Positions 8,972 through 18,270 of a stretch of DNA of 64,000 bases are shown in pieces. Each line of letters starts with the position of its first letter. Within the stretch, counting starts at the first letter, position 1. The stretch comes from Atlanticothrix silvestris CENA357 (GTDB lineage: Bacteria; Cyanobacteriota; Cyanobacteriia; Cyanobacteriales; Nostocaceae), in NCBI RefSeq assembly GCF_016056295.1, contig NZ_JAECZB010000011.1, forward strand, positions 30,496 through 94,495. Direction: 5' to 3'. The notes beneath the pieces were generated by a model. The model saw only the letters and a program-made list of their open reading frames with translations, did not search any database and was not told where the DNA came from. A program made the translations under genes and the position numbers.

Positions 8972-9844
8972 ATGACAAATCCTAAATCTTTTCGTGGATT
9001 ATTTGTGGGTTTAGTAACCTTAGATTTGATTTATCTTGCTGATTCTACCCCTAGAAATAATCAAAAGATTGTCGCCACTGACTATACTGTGGCCGCAGGT
9101 GGCCCAGCGACAAATGCATCTGTGACTTTCAGTCATTTAGGAAATCAAGCTCAAGTCTTGGGTGTGATAGGTTCTCACCCGATGACACAGTTAATTCGAG
9201 GGGATTTAAATAAATACAAAGTTGCGATCGCTGACCTTGAACCTAATACCACCTTACCACCGCCTGTATCTTCTATAATTGTTACCCAAGCTACGGGCGA
9301 ACGGGCTGTGGTTTCGATTAATGCTGTCAAAACTCAAGCTAGCCACACATCTATCCCATCAGATATTTTGCAAAATGTTGATGTTGTACTGATTGATGGA
9401 CACCAGATGGCGGTTAGTTATGACATAGCCCTAATGGCTAAAGCTCAGAATATACCAGTAATTATTGATGGTGGTAGTTGGAAAACTGGTTTTGAGCAAG
9501 TTTTGCCTTTTACAGATTATGCCGTTTGTTCTGCTAATTTTCATCCTCCTTTCTGCCACACAGAGCAAGAAGTTTTTGCATATCTAGATGCATTTAAAAT
9601 TCCTCACATTGCTATTACACATGGCGAGAAACCAATTGCATATTTGAGTAGCGGTCAAGCTGGTACTTTAACTGTGCCTTCTGTTCAGGCAGTTGATACA
9701 CTGGGGGCTGGAGATATTTTTCACGGTGCTTTCTGCAATTATATTTTACAGGAAAGTTTTACTGATGCACTAGCACAGGCCGCTCAGATTGCTGCTGATT
9801 CCTGTCGATTTTTTGGCACGCGCCGCTGGATGGAATCAAAGTAA
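8972..9844 (+). CDS. PfkB-family carbohydrate kinase
   Basis: Ribokinase-fold sugar (or nucleoside) kinase, 290 aa. PfkB signature 1 appears as TVAAGGPATNASVTFSHLG, and signature 2 as VDTLGAGDIFHGAFC with the catalytic Asp of the GAGD motif. The protein lacks a signal peptide and is presumably cytosolic. The substrate cannot be assigned. A CysQ-like phosphatase follows after 51 bp on the same strand, so the two may be co-transcribed. Confidence 0.9.
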   Translation: MTNPKSFRGLFVGLVTLDLIYLADSTPRNNQKIVATDYTVAAGGPATNASVTFSHLGNQAQVLGVIGSHPMTQLIRGDLNKYKVAIADLEPNTTLPPPVSSIIVTQATGERAVVSINAVKTQASHTSIPSDILQNVDVVLIDGHQMAVSYDIALMAKAQNIPVIIDGGSWKTGFEQVLPFTDYAVCSANFHPPFCHTEQEVFAYLDAFKIPHIAITHGEKPIAYLSSGQAGTLTVPSVQAVDTLGAGDIFHGAFCNYILQESFTDALAQAAQIAADSCRFFGTRRWMESK

Positions 9845-9895
9845 AGATGGGTCATGTCCCATTTGTACAAGTTAAGTTAGAACAAGGCTAAATGA

Positions 9896-10747
9896 ATGAA
9901 AGACCTGCAAGAAATATTAGCGATCGCCCGTGAAGTGGGTTGGGGTGCAGCAGATATACTGCGATCGTACTACCACGGAACTATAAAAGACTCTAATTTA
10001 GATGTGCAATATAAACAAAATGAGCCTGTTACTGTTGCGGATATAGCTGTTAGTCAATACATTTTAGAGAAGTTACAAGCAGCTTTGGGCAACGAAGATT
10101 TTGCTTATATTAGTGAAGAAACTTACAAGTCACAAAGTAAGTTAGCTTCTAATTTAGTATGGATTATTGACCCTTTAGATGGTACAAAAGACTTTATTGA
10201 AAAAACTGGTGACTATGCAATTCACATTGCTTTAATTAAGGAAAGACGACCTATATTAGCAGTAGTAGTAGTACCTGAAGCTGAAAAGTTGTATTACGCC
10301 ACCAAGAGTGGAGGTACATTCAGGGAAACTCGTAATGGTTCGATTCCTTTACAAGTTTCATCAGGTAAGCGTATCGAAGATTTAACTTTAGTTGTTAGTC
10401 GTTCTCATCGCAATGAACGGTTAAATTATTTACTACAAAACCTACCCTGTCAAAATCAAAAATCTGTTGGTAGTGTAGGTTGCAAGATTGCCACTATTCT
10501 GGAACAACAGGCAGATATTTATATTTCTCTTTCTGGCAAATCTGCCCCTAAAGACTGGGATATAGCTGCTCCTGAACTGATTTTAACAGAAGCTGGCGGT
10601 AAATTTACCCACTTTGAAGGCACACCATTACAGTACAACACTGATGATATCAATCAGTGGGGTGGTTTGCTTGCCAGTAATAGTGAGTATCATGACATAC
10701 TATGTCAGCAAGCGCAGCAGATATTAGCACAGCTGGTTAATAGCTAA
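9896..10747 (+). CDS. CysQ-like 3'(2'),5'-bisphosphate nucleotidase / inositol-phosphatase family
   Basis: Mg-dependent phosphatase of the inositol monophosphatase superfamily, 283 aa. The metal-binding motifs are intact: VTVADIAVSQYI with E-E near ISEETYKS, WIIDPLDGTKDFIE, and KDWDIAAPELILTEAGGK near the C-terminus. The overall pattern resembles CysQ, which removes 3'-phosphate from PAP/PAPS during sulfate assimilation, but a fructose-bisphosphatase or inositol phosphatase role cannot be excluded. The upstream neighbour is the PfkB-type kinase. Confidence 0.85.
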   Translation: MKDLQEILAIAREVGWGAADILRSYYHGTIKDSNLDVQYKQNEPVTVADIAVSQYILEKLQAALGNEDFAYISEETYKSQSKLASNLVWIIDPLDGTKDFIEKTGDYAIHIALIKERRPILAVVVVPEAEKLYYATKSGGTFRETRNGSIPLQVSSGKRIEDLTLVVSRSHRNERLNYLLQNLPCQNQKSVGSVGCKIATILEQQADIYISLSGKSAPKDWDIAAPELILTEAGGKFTHFEGTPLQYNTDDINQWGGLLASNSEYHDILCQQAQQILAQLVNS

Positions 10748-11060
10748 AGTCAGGGAAATTTGTGAAATATGCTTTTACGATAAATTATTATGATATGATT
10801 AGCACCAAGGAAGACTCTGAAATTTGTAAATCCTTCGATCTAATTTCAAAGTAACAACACCTGGGCGATCGCTATTTGTCCTGAACTTACAACTTAAAAT
10901 AGGCAGTATAAGCCTTTTGTTGGCAGATTTTGTAACCTGCCCTAAAAGCTCTATCTTTGAAAGCTATCCCGTATGAGAAGATACTGATAAGCTGTGCTAT
11001 AATCTTGCATATAAAGATTATTTTCGGTTGAGTAACTAGTTTTGATTTCCAAAAACCGTC
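10748..11060. other. Promoter and leader region upstream of rbp
   Basis: A long AT-rich spacer without a gene. It should hold the promoter and much of the 5' untranslated leader of the RNA-binding protein gene. Cold-regulated rbp genes in Anabaena are known to be controlled through such a leader; no specific box was identified here. Confidence 0.45.
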
Positions 11061-11109
11061 TCTCCGAATTTAACTCTCTACACTCTCTGAATTCGGAGAC
11101 ACCTTTTTT
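11061..11109 (+). promoter_or_regulatory. Hairpin plus T-run directly in front of the rbp start
   Basis: A perfect 10-bp stem (TCTCCGAATT at 11061-11070, AATTCGGAGA at 11090-11099, 19-nt loop) is followed by CACC and six T residues that run straight into the ATG at 11110. The layout is that of an intrinsic terminator or attenuator in the 5' leader, or a stem that hides the ribosome entry site. Cold regulation through the 5' leader is established for Anabaena rbpA1; that this hairpin is the element is inference. Confidence 0.6.
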
Positions 11110-11424
11110 ATGTCAATTTATGTCGGGAATTTATCCTATCAGGTCACAGAAGAAGACCTGAAGAGAGCTTTCGCTGAGTATGGAACAGTTAATCGAGTTC
11201 AGCTACCTACCGACCGGGAAACTGGACGTCCTCGTGGATTCGCTTTTGTAGAAATGGAAACAGACGCTCAAGAAACAGCTGCCATTGAAGCACTTGATGG
11301 GGCTGAGTGGATGGGGCGTGATTTAAAAGTTAATAAGGCTAAACCCCGTGAGGAAAGAAGTTCTTCCCCTCGTGGTTACTGGGGTGGAAATAATGCTCGT
11401 CGCGGCGGCGGTAATCGCTACTAA
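11110..11424 (+). CDS. rbp: Cold-type glycine-tailed RRM RNA-binding protein
   Basis: A 104-aa single-RRM protein. RNP2 is IYVGNL at residues 3-8 and RNP1 is RGFAFVEM at 42-49, both with the aromatic residues that stack on RNA. The tail is short and rich in Gly, Arg and Asn ([13 protein letters not shown]). This is the cyanobacterial Rbp type, many members of which accumulate at low temperature and act on cytoplasmic RNA. It is followed by rpsU, reproducing the rbp-rpsU cluster described in Anabaena, with a strong hairpin between the two. Confidence 0.95.
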   Translation: MSIYVGNLSYQVTEEDLKRAFAEYGTVNRVQLPTDRETGRPRGFAFVEMETDAQETAAIEALDGAEWMGRDLKVNKAKPREERSSSPRGYWGGNNARRGGGNRY

Positions 11425-11456
11425 GTTTTTAACCAGAATAATTTAACATCTAGAGT

Positions 11457-11503
11457 TTCCAGCAGATAAAGCCAAAGGCTGGGTTCTGCTGGAATATTTT
11501 TTT
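11457..11503 (+). terminator. Intrinsic terminator between rbp and rpsU
   Basis: The stem TTCCAGCAGA (11457-11466) pairs perfectly with TCTGCTGGAA (11485-11494). An inner AGCC/GGCT pair extends it, and a T-rich tail follows. Its place 33 bp after the rbp stop and 45 bp before rpsU suggests partial termination that sets the rpsU level. Confidence 0.85.
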
Positions 11504-11547
11504 GTCTCTAGTCTTCAAGTGTTCACTGAATATGGAGAAAAATAAGA

Positions 11548-11742
11548 ATGACACAAGTAGTTTTGGGGGAAAATGAAGGTATTGAGTCAGCTTTGCGAAG
11601 GTTTAAGCGGGAAGTTTCTAAAGCTGGAATTTTCCAAGACATGAGAAAAAAGCGTCACTTCGAGACTCCTTTAGAAAAAGAGAAGCGTAAAGCAGTTGCT
11701 AGGCACAAACAAAGTCGTAGAAATCGTTCTCGCTTCAGATAA
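11548..11742 (+). CDS. rpsU: 30S ribosomal protein S21
   Basis: A 64-aa basic protein of the small ribosomal subunit. The central motif [20 protein letters not shown] and the Arg/Lys-rich tail ([12 protein letters not shown]) are diagnostic of S21. It lies downstream of rbp, as in the known Anabaena rbpA1-rpsU cluster, and the intervening terminator hairpin probably uncouples the two in part. Confidence 0.95.
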   Translation: MTQVVLGENEGIESALRRFKREVSKAGIFQDMRKKRHFETPLEKEKRKAVARHKQSRRNRSRFR

Positions 11743-12073
11743 CACCTAGAAGGTGATTTTCTCTTCGACTTCTTGAGCTAGCAAGCCTTAAATAATTAGG
11801 TAAACAGAAATCATCCAGATGTTTGTAGTAGCGCTTTTGTGTAAAAATAGCGCTACTATCTAATATTTATAGATTAATATATACAGCGTTTTTCGGTTGG
11901 GTGTAGTACACCTATTAAGAAGAAAGGGGCTAAGGCGAGAGTAATATACCTCATACAAATGAAATTTGCTGTAATTTAGTCATGTAGATAATTTGTTTTA
12001 ATCATACGCGGCAAATCGCGTCTCTATATGAGGCTGTTTGGCTTAACTAAACGCTATTATGCAATGCGTAGCT
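11743..12073. other. Intergenic region without recognised content
   Basis: About 330 bp between the convergent rpsU and the minus-strand hypothetical gene. It is AT-rich. I see no gene, RNA or clear repeat. Confidence 0.4.
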
Positions 12074-12550
12074 TCACAAAATTTCTGCCAGTTTGGCTAA
12101 CAAAATATTTGTCAAATGCCATAGCTCTACATCATCGTTGATATCAAGATCACTTCTGTTACCAGCTAAAGCTAACAGATTTTTTACAGCAGATAGGCGA
12201 CTATGTGCTTCACGGATTCTCCAACATTCTTCTAAGTTCACGGCTAAATCAAACAGCGCTAGCGAAGCTCCGGCGACGGAGGATTGCTCCCCTAAATACT
12301 GTCTTATCCTGACTGCTACATCATCATTACTTCCTAGAAATTCTTTAATAGTATCTAACAGTGGACTATTTAATATTTCTTCATTTCTCCAGGTTTCTAG
12401 CCAATCTCCATCCACATCTTCAACGTACAGATGGATAAAATTTAACCCGTAATTTAACCAGTCTTGCTGCATTTTTCGGGCTGTTGCTAAAGCCTCAGTA
12501 AACTCGTCCACTTGATTCTCGTAACTGTTAGTTTCTCTTTGATTAGCCAT
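12074..12550 (-). CDS. Hypothetical protein, downstream gene of an unrecognised pair
   Basis: 158 aa from the ATG at 12550 (MANQRETNSYENQVDEF); upstream in-frame codons to 12592 look less natural. The sequence is acidic and predicted almost wholly alpha-helical, with LNYGLNFIHLYVEDVDGDWL and a long C-terminal helical region. There is no signal peptide, membrane segment or known motif. It lies 69 bp after the 230-aa gene on the same strand and may form a functional pair with it. I do not recognise it. Confidence 0.6.
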   Translation of the reverse strand: MANQRETNSYENQVDEFTEALATARKMQQDWLNYGLNFIHLYVEDVDGDWLETWRNEEILNSPLLDTIKEFLGSNDDVAVRIRQYLGEQSSVAGASLALFDLAVNLEECWRIREAHSRLSAVKNLLALAGNRSDLDINDDVELWHLTNILLAKLAEIL

Positions 12551-12619
12551 AAAAGCTGGGATGACTAGGTAAGTATGTAGGCTAAGACACAAATTTTAAA
12601 GCTCAAATTCTTGAAATAA

Positions 12620-13312
12620 TCACGAGAATTTTAGATACTTGCCACCAGCAAGATAATCGCTGTTATGTAGAGCCACATTGACTAATTGATTGATAAAGTT
12701 AGCTTCCTTGGGGCTATAGCTGAAGAACAGTCCTCTTTCTATTTCCCACGAATGCAGTGTATTTTTCCAATAATGATACTTTTGGTGATTAAATTCTTCA
12801 GATACACTGGTAACTTGAATACATAGTGGTTTTTGTTGACGACTACTAACAATTAAATCCGTTGCCATTGAAAGGTCGGCGATATAACGCTGCCAAAAAC
12901 TACCTTCACGACTGACAATATCTTGAGCTATAGCTTTAATGATATCATCATCGACTTGATTAAAATCTCCTGCCATGAGTTTTTGCTTCCAAATATAAAA
13001 TTTGGAGTCACTGGCATTGATCCACCTAGGAAAGAGATAACCGTACCAGTATCTTTCATTAGGTGTCATTTGCTCAAACTTGGCTTGTTGTTCCTCTTGT
13101 GAAGGTAAGGATTTAATAATCAGCCAAATTGTAGAATCTGTAATTACCTCTAAGAGAAAAGCCAGGACAAATGGTTTAGCAGTTAGTGACCCTGGCTTGA
13201 TATGCTTTACCCAGCGATTGATTTCATCCAATCTTCTTGCTAAATTACAATCTATCGAGGAGGCTTGCTCGATGAGGGACTTTAACTTATCCTTAATCTC
13301 TTGTGCTTGCAA
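12620..13312 (-). CDS. Hypothetical protein with weak nuclease-like segment
   Basis: A 230-aa soluble protein. The N-terminal half is helical and includes a hydrophobic stretch. The segment around residues 146-170 (DLSMATDLIVSSRQQ, then PLCIQVTSV) has the D...hydrophobic-QxT layout of PD-(D/E)XK-like cores, with D152 and Q166, but the usual Lys is replaced by Thr168. Nuclease identity is therefore only a guess. It is the first gene of a two-gene minus-strand unit and is divergent from acs. Confidence 0.6.
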   Translation of the reverse strand: MQAQEIKDKLKSLIEQASSIDCNLARRLDEINRWVKHIKPGSLTAKPFVLAFLLEVITDSTIWLIIKSLPSQEEQQAKFEQMTPNERYWYGYLFPRWINASDSKFYIWKQKLMAGDFNQVDDDIIKAIAQDIVSREGSFWQRYIADLSMATDLIVSSRQQKPLCIQVTSVSEEFNHQKYHYWKNTLHSWEIERGLFFSYSPKEANFINQLVNVALHNSDYLAGGKYLKFS

Positions 13313-13549
13313 ACGATGCCCTAAATCTAGTAAATAAAGCTTTTTTGAAAAATTTGCAACTAATAACTCTGTTAACAGAGTATATCGATTTTCACATTGT
13401 ACTACGTTATATAAAAACCGCTATATGGGTTTTCTTTGTTGCAGGCTTTTTGTTGGTGTAAACTGATTAACTTAATGAAAATCTAAACACTATCTGCTAC
13501 AGAGCCGCTAAAAATAGTTTTCAGTACAAATTTAGTAATAGTCATCACC

Positions 13550-15523
13550 ATGTCTCAGCCAACTATAGAATCAATTTTACAAGAGAAACGTTTATTTCAG
13601 CCCAGTAATGAATTTTCCCAAAATGCCCATATTAAAAGTATGGCAGATTACCAACGCTTTTATGATACGGCAAAAGCTAATCCTGAGCAATTCTGGGCAA
13701 ATTTGGCTGAAACAGAATTAGAATGGTTCCAAAAATGGGATACAATCTTAGACTGGCAACCGCCGTTTGCTAAGTGGTTTGTCGGTGGCAAAATTAATAT
13801 TTCTTACAACTGCCTTGATCGACACCTTACCACCTGGCGTAAGAATAAAGCGGCGCTGATTTGGGAAGGAGAGCCAGGAGATTCACGGACTTTAACTTAT
13901 GCCCAATTACACCGGGAAGTGTGCCAATTTGCTAATGTATTAAAACAATTGGGGGTACAAAAAGGCGATCGCGTTGGTATCTATATGCCAATGATTCCCG
14001 AAGCTGCGATCGCAATGTTAGCTTGTGCCAGAATTGGCGCACCCCACAGTGTAGTTTTTGGTGGTTTCAGTGCCGAAGCTTTGCGTGATCGCCTCATCGA
14101 TGCTCAAGCAAAGCTAGTCATTACTGCTGATGGTGGTTGGCGCAAAGATGCGATCGTTCCCCTAAAAGAACAAGTAGACAAAGCCTTAGCTGATGGTGCT
14201 GTTCCCAGTGTAGAAAACGTCTTAGTTGTCAAGCGCACTGGGCAAGAAACCTATATGCAATTGGGCGGACGGGATCATTGGTGGCATGATTTACAAAAAG
14301 AGGTATCAGCCGATTGCCCCGCCGAACCAATGGACAGCGAAGATATGCTGTTTGTTCTCTATACTTCCGGTAGTACTGGCAAACCAAAGGGAGTTGTGCA
14401 TACAACCGCTGGATACAACTTGTACACCCATATCACCACTAAATGGATCTTCGATCTGCAAGATACTGATGTATATTGGTGTACTGCTGATGTCGGTTGG
14501 ATTACTGGTCACAGCTACATTGTTTACGGGCCTCTTTCCAACGGTGCAACGACACTAATGTATGAAGGTGCGCCCCGTGCTTCCAATCCTGGCTGTTTTT
14601 GGGATGTGATTGAAAAATATGGCGTTAATATTTTTTACACTGCTCCTACAGCAATTCGGGCATTTATTAAAATGGGTGAACAACATCCAAATGGGCGAAA
14701 TCTATCTTCGTTGCGTCTATTGGGAACCGTAGGCGAACCAATTAATCCAGAAGCCTGGATGTGGTATCACAGAGTGATTGGCGGTGAACGCTGCCCAATT
14801 GTTGATACTTGGTGGCAAACAGAAACAGGCGGTATCATGATTACGCCCTTACCAGGAGCAATTTCCACCAAACCCGGTTCTGCAACTCTTCCTTTTCCTG
14901 GAATTATTGCAGATATCGTAGATTTAGAAGGCAATTCTGTACCCGAAAACGAAGGCGGTTATTTAGCTGTACGCCATCCTTGGCCGGGGATGATGCGGAC
15001 AGTCTACGGCGATCCAGAACGTTTTCGCCGCACCTACTGGGAACACATTCCCCCCAAAGATGGCAAATATACTTATTTTGCTGGGGATGGAGCCAGAAAA
15101 GATGAAGACGGCTACTTCTGGGTGATGGGTCGTGTCGATGACGTGTTGAATGTTTCAGGACATCGGCTTGGGACGATGGAGGTAGAATCAGCCTTAGTTT
15201 CGCATCCAGCCGTGGCAGAAGCTGCGGTAGTAGGTAAGCCAGATGATCTTAAAGGTGAGGAAGTAGTTGCTTTTATTACTCTAGAAGGTACGTATCAAGC
15301 AAGCGAAGAATTGAGTAAAGAACTCAAGCAACATGTTGTCAAAGAAATAGGTGCGATCGCTCGTCCGGGAGAAATTCGCTTTACCGATGCTTTGCCTAAA
15401 ACGCGATCTGGTAAGATTATGCGGCGGCTGTTGCGAAATCTAGCATCTGGACAAGAAGTATCTGGTGACACTTCAACATTAGAAGATCGCAGTGTTTTGG
15501 ATAAGTTACGCCAAGGTACGTAA
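13550..15523 (+). CDS. acs: Acetyl-CoA synthetase (AMP-forming)
   Basis: Activates acetate to acetyl-CoA through acetyl-AMP; 657 aa, standard length. The adenylate-forming P-loop is [15 protein letters not shown], the A5 motif is [10 protein letters not shown], and the hinge and core region is [24 protein letters not shown]. The C-terminal [11 protein letters not shown] holds the catalytic Lys that Pat/CobB-type systems acetylate. A clear hairpin terminator follows. Confidence 0.97.
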   Translation: MSQPTIESILQEKRLFQPSNEFSQNAHIKSMADYQRFYDTAKANPEQFWANLAETELEWFQKWDTILDWQPPFAKWFVGGKINISYNCLDRHLTTWRKNKAALIWEGEPGDSRTLTYAQLHREVCQFANVLKQLGVQKGDRVGIYMPMIPEAAIAMLACARIGAPHSVVFGGFSAEALRDRLIDAQAKLVITADGGWRKDAIVPLKEQVDKALADGAVPSVENVLVVKRTGQETYMQLGGRDHWWHDLQKEVSADCPAEPMDSEDMLFVLYTSGSTGKPKGVVHTTAGYNLYTHITTKWIFDLQDTDVYWCTADVGWITGHSYIVYGPLSNGATTLMYEGAPRASNPGCFWDVIEKYGVNIFYTAPTAIRAFIKMGEQHPNGRNLSSLRLLGTVGEPINPEAWMWYHRVIGGERCPIVDTWWQTETGGIMITPLPGAISTKPGSATLPFPGIIADIVDLEGNSVPENEGGYLAVRHPWPGMMRTVYGDPERFRRTYWEHIPPKDGKYTYFAGDGARKDEDGYFWVMGRVDDVLNVSGHRLGTMEVESALVSHPAVAEAAVVGKPDDLKGEEVVAFITLEGTYQASEELSKELKQHVVKEIGAIARPGEIRFTDALPKTRSGKIMRRLLRNLASGQEVSGDTSTLEDRSVLDKLRQGT

Positions 15524-15575
15524 ACAATTCAACATGACTTAGTTAGAAGCAAGCTTGTAAATTAATACTAATCGT

Positions 15576-15602
15576 GGTGCGTTATGCATTTGCTAACGCA
15601 CC
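15576..15602 (+). terminator. Hairpin after acs
   Basis: A 9-bp stem (GGTGCGTTA at 15576-15584, TAACGCACC at 15594-15602, 9-nt loop) is followed by TCATTTTA. It lies about 50 bp after the acs stop and works as a terminator candidate, though the T-run is short. Confidence 0.6.
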
Positions 15603-15647
15603 TCATTTTATGATGGGGATGAGAAAGTTATTTGGGTATTGAGGACA

Positions 15648-16316
15648 ATGAAGCGGACAGTATTTGTTCAACCTCTGAGCTGGGTGACGTTGAGTATTCT
15701 AACTGTAATTGGTATATCATCACCATTAGTTTTAGCGGCTCCTGTAAAGGTTTCTCGGTATTCGCCTCAACAATCGGCGCAGAAACAACCACAAAAACTG
15801 GCGCAGTTTTCAGAGACAAATCAACCAGAGCGATCGCAGCTTTTGCAACAAGCTCAAGCCTTATATGAACAAGAAAACTGGACAGGTGCAGAAGAAAATT
15901 TACGTAAATTCACTAAAAAGTTCCCCAAAGATGCATTTGGACATTTTCAATTAGGAAATGTACTGGTGCGTCAAGGTAAATCAGAAGCAGCAATTAGCTC
16001 TTACCAAGAAGCAATTCGTCTCCAATCACAATATGCTTTAGCTTACAATGCGATCGGTGCTGTTTACGCTAGCCAAAATCGCTGGGAAGAAGCTATTACT
16101 GAATATCAAAAAGCTTTAGAAATTAATCCTGATTATGGTGATGCACTAGCCAACTTGGGAGAAGCATTGTGGCAAACAAATAAACGAGATGAGGCCAAAG
16201 CATCTCTTGAAAAAGCTTTAAATATCTTCAAAGCACAAAGTCGAAATCAAAGAGTCTACCAAGTCGAACGGATGTTACAACAGATGAAATCTTCAGATGA
16301 TCCTGGTGTTTCATAA
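15648..16316 (+). CDS. Secreted or membrane-anchored TPR protein
   Basis: 222 aa from the ATG at 15648 (MKRTVFVQPLSWVTLSILT). A signal peptide or anchor covers the first ~35 residues. After a Gln-rich linker come about three to four tetratricopeptide repeats (for example AFGHFQLGNVLVRQGKSEAA, ALAYNAIGAVYASQNRWEEA and GDALANLGEALWQTNKRDEA). It is a protein-protein interaction scaffold probably facing the periplasm or thylakoid lumen. The partner is unknown. Confidence 0.8.
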   Translation: MKRTVFVQPLSWVTLSILTVIGISSPLVLAAPVKVSRYSPQQSAQKQPQKLAQFSETNQPERSQLLQQAQALYEQENWTGAEENLRKFTKKFPKDAFGHFQLGNVLVRQGKSEAAISSYQEAIRLQSQYALAYNAIGAVYASQNRWEEAITEYQKALEINPDYGDALANLGEALWQTNKRDEAKASLEKALNIFKAQSRNQRVYQVERMLQQMKSSDDPGVS

Positions 16317-16337
16317 AAAACTGCTAAGGAAATAGGG

Positions 16338-16379
16338 TTTTGTCAGTTGTCAGTGGTCAGTGGTCAGTTGTCAGTTGAC
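16338..16379. repeat. GTCAGTT/GTCAGTG heptamer repeats
   Basis: A tandem degenerate heptamer block of the dispersed short repeat class typical of Nostoc, in the spacer between the TPR and GNAT genes. It is non-coding. Confidence 0.75.
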
Positions 16380-16493
16380 ATACAAACACCCTCTTCAAAA
16401 TTCTCCTTGAGATCAAATCTGCAAGAATTGCTATTCAGTGGGTAAATTGGGATATAGATACAGAAAATTTTTCTGTGCAAACCTGACCCACAA

Positions 16494-16988
16494 ATGATAA
16501 TGAGAGAATTTTATCAAGATTTCTTAATTCGTAACTGGGAAGTGGGCGATCGTACAAGAGCCGCCGCAGTCATCAGTTATGTATTATCAGAATACGGTTT
16601 GGGTTGGGAACCAAACGGCGCTGATCGAGATGTGCTACAAGTAGAAGAATTTTACTTAGCAGTTGGGGGCGAGTTTTGGGTAATTGAACACCAAAGCCAG
16701 ATAGTAGGTACGGGGGCATACTACCCAGTAAATCGTGGTCAAAAAGCGGTAGAAGTTCGTAAAATGTATCTTTTGTCAAGCGTCAGGGGTTTAGGATTAG
16801 GGAAATATTTGTTACAACAACTAGAAGCAGCGATCGCCTCTCGTGGTTTTCAGCAAATTTGGATTGAAACCGCCAGTGTTTTGGTGGAAGCAGTCAAGTT
16901 GTATGAAAGTAACGGCTACCAGCCAGCAACAGGTGTGGAAACCACTCGCTGCGATCGTGTGTATTTTAAGTCAATAGTTAATGGTTAG
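16494..16988 (+). CDS. GNAT-family N-acetyltransferase
   Basis: A 164-aa acyl-CoA-dependent acetyltransferase. The core segment VRKMYLLSSVRGLGLGKYLL holds the acetyl-CoA pyrophosphate-binding motif A (R-x-x-G-x-G/A form), followed by the conserved KLYESNGYQPATGV near the C-terminus. The substrate is not predictable. It lies 44 bp before comF on the same strand, which may only be proximity. Two in-frame ATGs (16494 and 16500) are possible starts. Confidence 0.87.
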   Translation: MIMREFYQDFLIRNWEVGDRTRAAAVISYVLSEYGLGWEPNGADRDVLQVEEFYLAVGGEFWVIEHQSQIVGTGAYYPVNRGQKAVEVRKMYLLSSVRGLGLGKYLLQQLEAAIASRGFQQIWIETASVLVEAVKLYESNGYQPATGVETTRCDRVYFKSIVNG

Positions 16989-17032
16989 TGATTCAGTGAG
17001 GAAAACTCACAAATGACCAAGGACAATCTCAA

Positions 17033-17725
17033 ATGCCAAGTTGGACTAAAAACTTTTCAGGCTTACTCAACCTTTTCCTACAATCCAACTGCCCTTTGTG
17101 TCAACGCTCCACGACTTGTAACTTATGTGAATACTGCACTAGGCAATTGCAAACCTGTCACCATAAAGACCCGACTATTTTGTGGCAAAAACCAATCCCC
17201 GTATTTGGCTGGGGGGTGTATGGCGGTTCTCTCAAACGAGCGATCGCAGTCATGAAATATGAAAATCAACCCCAAGTTGCTCGTCCTCTGGGTCAATGGT
17301 TAGGAGAAGCATGGTTGTTAAATTCGCCAAATCATGACAAAAAGCTTGTAGTCGTACCCGTTCCCATGCACGCAAGTAAGCAAAAACAACGCGGCTACAA
17401 TCAAGCTGCGTTAATAGCGCAAAGCTTCTGTCAAACAACTGGGTTAAGATTGAAACTAAATGGTTTAGAAAGGGTGCGAGAGACTAAAGCGCAGTTTGGT
17501 TTATCGGTGTCTGAGCGAAAAAATAATTTGGCTGAAGCTTTTGCTGTTGAGCAAGAACTTCACCATCGCTGCTTAGATGCTCCAGTGTTGCTAGTAGACG
17601 ACATTTATACTACTGGTGCTACTGCGTCTTCTGCCATGCAAACACTTCGTCAGTGTGGAATTACGGTCTTAGGATTAGCAGCAGTTGCTACTGCCGTAAA
17701 AGACACACACACTAAGAAATCATAG
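17033..17725 (+). CDS. comF: ComF-family amidophosphoribosyltransferase-like protein
   Basis: A 230-aa phosphoribosyltransferase-fold protein linked to DNA uptake in competent bacteria. The N-terminus has a Cys-rich zinc-binding segment (CPLCQRSTTCNLCEYC), then the HASKQKQRGYNQAALIA region. The PRPP loop VLLVDDIYTTGATASS is intact. Natural competence is established in several cyanobacteria and needs ComF there; a role here is inferred by family. Confidence 0.9.
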   Translation: MPSWTKNFSGLLNLFLQSNCPLCQRSTTCNLCEYCTRQLQTCHHKDPTILWQKPIPVFGWGVYGGSLKRAIAVMKYENQPQVARPLGQWLGEAWLLNSPNHDKKLVVVPVPMHASKQKQRGYNQAALIAQSFCQTTGLRLKLNGLERVRETKAQFGLSVSERKNNLAEAFAVEQELHHRCLDAPVLLVDDIYTTGATASSAMQTLRQCGITVLGLAAVATAVKDTHTKKS

Positions 17726-17795
17726 GCAAGCCATCCCTGAGAAATCTATAATTGACCAGATTACCCTGTGTTTGTGGCAACACTGTTTGAAATGT

Positions 17796-18254
17796 ATGAA
17801 TAAAGCTTTTGCGGCGGGTTTAAGACAAGTAATCATCGTTCCTGCCACATTGTTGGCAATTGGCATAAGTACAAAAGCAGCATTTGCTCAAAATAAGTTG
17901 TACAGTCCAATTCCTCTAACAACTAACAGTGCTGAACTTGCGGATATGCTCTCAGATAAAGACATTCCCACAGGTCAAGGTGGATTCGCTCGTGACTATA
18001 CAGTGAAGTTAGAGAAGGGTGATAATTTAGCGGTTGATCTAACCTCGGAAAACTTTGACAGCATCATTACACTGCTAGCACCGAATGGTTCAACATTAGC
18101 AGAAAATGATGATGGCCCTGATGGTACTAGCAATTCTCTACTTTTTACCCGCATCGTCGAGACAGGTACATACATCATTCGTGTCCGGTCTTTTGGGGAA
18201 ACTGGAGTTGGAGCGTTTAAGCTCAAGGTAACAAAGCTACAACCAATTAAATGA
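17796..18254 (+). CDS. Secreted PPC-domain protein
   Basis: 152 aa from the ATG at 17796 (MNKAFAAGLRQVIIVPATLL). A signal peptide ends near AAFAQN. The rest is one bacterial pre-peptidase C-terminal (PPC) beta-sandwich: YTVKLEKGDNLAVDLTSENF, then DSIITLLAPNGSTLAENDD, then TGTYIIRVRSFG. Such domains usually hang on secreted proteases; here it stands alone, so it may act as a binding module. The function is unknown. Confidence 0.82.
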   Translation: MNKAFAAGLRQVIIVPATLLAIGISTKAAFAQNKLYSPIPLTTNSAELADMLSDKDIPTGQGGFARDYTVKLEKGDNLAVDLTSENFDSIITLLAPNGSTLAENDDGPDGTSNSLLFTRIVETGTYIIRVRSFGETGVGAFKLKVTKLQPIK

Positions 18255-18270
18255 AGCTAAAAGTTGGGAG

